64,000 nucleotides of DNA from Prorocentrum cordatum (lineage: Eukaryota; Sar; Dinophyceae; Prorocentrales; Prorocentraceae). Position 1 is the first letter of the stretch. Each line of letters opens with the position of its first letter. A model generated the notes under the pieces. It was not told the origin of the DNA and did no database searches. It was given only the letters and a program-made list of their open reading frames with translations. Of this stretch, positions 60,585 to 64,000 are shown one piece after another. The position numbers and the translations under genes are program-made. The DNA lies in contig CAUYUJ010020281.1 of NCBI GenBank assembly GCA_963575745.1, positions 1,195,869-1,259,868 on the forward strand, given 5' to 3'.

Positions 60585-60745
60585 TGGGATTTCAATGCCG
60601 CGAATCAGCGTGACTATTTCGCCCTGACGCTTCTAAACAGTACCATAACTCCATTCCTGTGACTTCAATTCCGCGGATCAGCGTAAGTGGTGCGTCCTGA
60701 CAATCCTAAGTAGTGTCAGAACACCGCTCTTGGGACTTCAACCAT
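60585..60745. repeat. ~74-bp tandem repeat, 2.2 units
   Basis: GGGATTTCAATGCCGCGAAT at 60587 and GTGACTTCAATTCCGCGGAT at 60660, followed by CAGCGT, CCTGAC and CTAA-AGT blocks at matching offsets; a third start, GGGACTTCAAC, is at 60734. Confidence 0.7.
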
Positions 60746-63315
60746 ACGAAAACCTGAAACTGTTGCGAACTGTTGAGACCACTGTGCACGGCATCTGGTG
60801 AGAACCACAAGCGGCCCGTTCTCCCTTCTTGAAGATGCTGCAAACTTTACGACGAAAGCGCGCGGCGTTAAGGCAAGAACAGTATGTTGAAAACGGCCAG
60901 CCCTCCACGTGTTTCAAATTTCCAGCTAATGCTCACAAATGGTGAGAAAACCTAGATCGAAACGCTCTGCCCGCCCTACCGACACGCCTGGTGGTGCGAC
61001 AGGGAGTTATTCCTAAGAAAAACAGCGATGAAATGCCCCCTCAGATCGAGGGCTCCAGGAGGTTCGACGACAATAGCGCTCGAAGGGTGGAATGGCTTTC
61101 TCGCATGCACCAACTCGTGTGGTGACAGGCCCCTGCATCTCTGGCGGCGCCGACAAATCGACCGAGTCGACCGGCTGAGATTGGCAGCCGCCTCAATTCC
61201 GCAACAGCCTCTGGGCCTGAAGCCGCCACCAGGCAAAAAAGGCCGGTGATGGCAATGATCAGAGGCCGGTGACTGTTTGCATTAGCTAAATGCGCGCACG
61301 GTCAATCAACTTACCGCCTTGCACCGCGATGGATGCAATGCTCTAGGTCCTCCAGGTCGGACTGACTGTCGCTCTCTCAAGCGCCCCTACCTTCTCATCG
61401 GCCAGCCCCTCCGGAGCCTCGCCTGTTCCTCGAGACCCTACTCCAAAAGATAGCAGGGAGGAGGAAGAGGAAGCGGGGGATAAGAATGCCAGCAGGGCCC
61501 ATCCATTCCGGCAAGGCCTCTAGCGCAGCGCGGGTGCGGGGATGCGGGGCAAGGAACGGGCCACACAAGCACGGCCGAATGGCACCGCACACCCGGACCC
61601 GAGTGCAAATACTGGTCACTACCCGTTTGACTCTGCGACTAAACCGACTAGAAAACTGGCAGAGCAGATCAAATATCTGTGTGCGCGTGCACGCAAGAAG
61701 AATGTGCTGCCTGCCAAGATTCAGCTGCCCATGACAAGCCGTTGCCCGTGGACCTAGCACACAACCAACCTGGCCATGGCTTTACGGGTTGGATCGGCGA
61801 TCCTTTCGAATTCACCTCGTGCCTCCCGCCTGTCCCTCTTTCCCTCCCGTCTGGTCGTCTAGGATTAAAATCGAATTGCCGCGTACTTCGTTTGGAGCGC
61901 AGCTGGAGCTTGGCGCGCACCTGGAAAAGCGCACAACACTTTCTATAATGAACTGTTCCGACTCTCAGCTAGAACCGGGACGTCTACTAACACTATGACA
62001 TCGGACGCAGAGGGACATACTGATACTATGTGTCCTCCTTGGAGGTGTGCGTCCGACCCAAACGTACAGTATATCCATATTGTAGGATATCGTTTCCCGA
62101 ACGGGATGGCCAGAAAACGCTAACCACGGAACTTGTACTGTAAAATTTCTCGGTGCGCGCGTCGCCCCTGGAGGGGGGCACGAACTCATAGCATTAGTAT
62201 GTTGGGGTGACGCCGATGATAAGCCTGGCAGGCGGCCGTGACAGAAAGAACGCAACCCTCGTCCAAAAGAAGACCACTGCCATTGAATGACTTTCTGTCA
62301 ACCCTTTTCCGGAGAAGTGCTTTTCCTCACCATGCTCCCTCCCTGGGCAGACCAAGCTGCCACAACCCAAAAGGTCATGATGGAAACGGGTCCTCGAGCG
62401 CGGGGCTTCTCCTGGAAGCGGCCTTTGATCCGGAGGCGTTTTCTGGCGGCCAGTGGGCGACCAAATGTCTTCAGGCCAGACTTCTGAAACACTGACGTGG
62501 GCTCAGAATTCGAAGGGGATCTGAAGCCACGTGAGCCCCTACAGGGGAGTCCATTACCCCAGGGTCGATTGGACACAAAGGGGTAGGGTTGACAACTGGC
62601 GGTCCGGAAGGGCCCCATGAGGCCGAAAACAGAGAACATCCTCAGGCCTTCCTTCCATCGGAACCCCTCTTCTGTGAGAAACCGAACTGGGTGACAGCGC
62701 CCAGCAAGTATGCTGGGCATGCAGACTCCGAAACTAGCCTCTGTGTGGAGGCCCAGGTTGCGCCTGTCCCAGCAGGCCTTGGAGGCTCATAATCGGTCGG
62801 TCCGCGCGCGTGTATAAATTCACCGACTCCTCCAAGGACGCTCTATAGTCGGACGGAGCACGAGCCTGGCAAAGCTTCAGCCAGCAGTTGCAAGTAGCAT
62901 AGTGTGTGCGAATTCGGATTGGATGGAGGAGGGGGAGGCAAGGAGGGGATGGTCACGTAGCCTGTCGCGCACATGGCACAGAACTGCTGGCGCGAGGGTA
63001 ATCAGGCTCACCGCTGCCCCAGCTCATCTTGAGCGAGACATTACTGCGAAGGCGACGGCGCCTGGCTCGAGCTCCTCGTCCCGCTCCTCCACCTCCACGC
63101 AGGGCTGAGAAAATAAGGAGGGGACCGGGACAAGCCTGTGGTGGGTGGGGTGGGGGGGGGCGGAAATGTCACCATCTGGAGTTTAGACATGTCGCCGCGC
63201 GACGGGAGCTATTCCCACTCCTGAGATGCCGCGCCCGTCCAGATACCAAAAACGGCTCTACACGACTCTATGAGCACCTCAGGGCCTGGCTCGCGCGAGC
63301 GAGCGGTCGCCGACG
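60746..63315. other. No recognised gene
   Basis: 2.5 kb of moderate composition with short frames on both strands (for example plus 61028-61249, minus 62298-62720). None shows a recognisable domain. It lacks the long simple repeats common elsewhere and has no copies of the dispersed families listed here. Confidence 0.4.
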
Positions 63316-64000
63316 CATCACCCCAGGCGAGCACGGGGAGGGGGAGGGCGGGGGCGGAGGCGAGCATGGGGAGAGGGCGGGTGGCGCGAGCACGGGGAGG
63401 CGGAGGTGTGGGGGCAAGGGCGAGATTGGGGAGAGGGAGGGCGGTGCGCTCGCGCCATGCCCGACAGCCTGCCTCGCCCACCGAGCCCCCTCCTGTCGCG
63501 CGCCTGGGTCTCGTCTCCGTCCGCCGACGGGCGCGAGAGATGGCGGCCCTGGGGGGCACTCAGGAGGACCCCCCTTCTCGTGTCCTGCGCAAGCATGAAA
63601 CAAAGGGGAGCAGCGTACACTGGAGGAGGTGGCGGACGAGCGGGAGAATGAGCAGAAGGAGGAGGAGGAGGAGGAGGAGGAAGAGGAGGAGGAGGAGGAG
63701 GAAAAAGGAGGAAGGAGGATGCACGCGAGGAGGAGCAGCAGCACCAGCAGGAGCGAGTGTGAGAAGCGGGATGGGCAGGATGACCCGGGGGAGGCGGAGG
63801 AGGGGACAGGAGGGCGACCACTATGAGGAAACACTCGGATCCAGAAAAGTGGGCCGCGCTGAAGCAACAACAATTCTATTCTGAACGGCGGGAACAAAGC
63901 GCCGATCCTGAGATGATGTTGTTACTGCAGCGGGAACACCATTTTGAAACACCGCAGGCACCCCGATGAAGACGCAAACATTTTGAAAGACAAAGCCGCC
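63316..64000. repeat. GGGGAG tract and GGA microsatellite at the window end
   Basis: 63335-63445 has GAGCACGGGGAGGGGGAGG-type repeats (GGCGAGCATGGGGAGAG, three related units). 63655-63715 is GGA repeat. 63830-64000 contains CATTTTGAAA twice, about 40 bp apart, and no gene. Confidence 0.7.

Noticed and set aside
1-64000. rRNA, tRNA, SL-RNA genes, bacterial operons or ribosome binding sites
   Set aside because: No recognisable rRNA or tRNA core was seen by eye, the spliced leaders lack an SL-RNA body, and spliced exons and LINE elements argue against a prokaryote. A covariance-model search was not possible.

Overview
This window reads as nuclear DNA of a dinoflagellate, with a GC-rich, repeat-dense background. 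The key evidence is the 22-nt dinoflagellate spliced leader (DinoSL). It is present intact on the minus strand at 7753-7774, with one mismatch at 45742-45763, and as a tandem stack of decayed copies at 36081-36131. Other support comes from introns with non-canonical ends, small inverted-repeat elements in and around introns, and relics of LINE, Ty1/copia-like and tyrosine-recombinase elements. The species cannot be fixed from sequence alone.

Layout. 0-1.2 kb: short dispersed repeats and a 154-bp MITE (307-460). 1.17-8.03 kb: a TIR-bounded composite element holding a 90-bp minisatellite and a GAT microsatellite, split by a full-length LINE (ORF1, ORF2, spliced leader at its 5' end). 8-13.5 kb: a LINE fragment and unassigned GC-rich DNA. 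13.5-18.4 kb: a decayed LTR retrotransposon on the plus strand (gag, zinc knuckle, integrase, integrase-to-RT linker). 19.1-20.6 kb: a 200-bp duplication and a frameshifted tyrosine recombinase. 22.4-24.8 kb: the only convincing multi-exon host gene, a BTB-BACK protein on the minus strand, with introns carrying three inverted-repeat families. 25-33 kb: further copies of these families, a second TIR-plus-minisatellite composite (28.4-29.6 kb) and unassigned DNA. 33.2-36.1 kb: an older LINE relic whose 5' end carries three stacked spliced-leader relics. 36-45 kb: minisatellites, trinucleotide tracts, a reverse-oriented composite (40.75-41.74 kb) and a MITE flanked by 43-bp direct repeats. 45.1-45.8 kb: a spliced-leader-tagged retrocopy between two GGA tracts. 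47.7 kb: one aspartic-protease exon. 48-64 kb: mainly tandem repeats, including a third composite array (55-56.6 kb) with a 440-bp hexanucleotide tract, and long stretches with no recognisable gene.

How it fits together. All three spliced-leader-tagged sequences are on the minus strand and start at the edge of a trinucleotide microsatellite. Two have the same repeat at both ends (GAT/CAT for the LINE, GGA/CTC for the retrocopy). This suggests that trans-spliced mRNAs were reverse-transcribed and integrated into microsatellites, with the LINE as a candidate machine. Separately, a chassis of conserved ends and two internal modules encloses minisatellites of unrelated sequence, as if a small DNA transposon carries or seeds satellite arrays. 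Most long open frames in the window lie in low-complexity or tandem-repeat DNA and are not called as genes.
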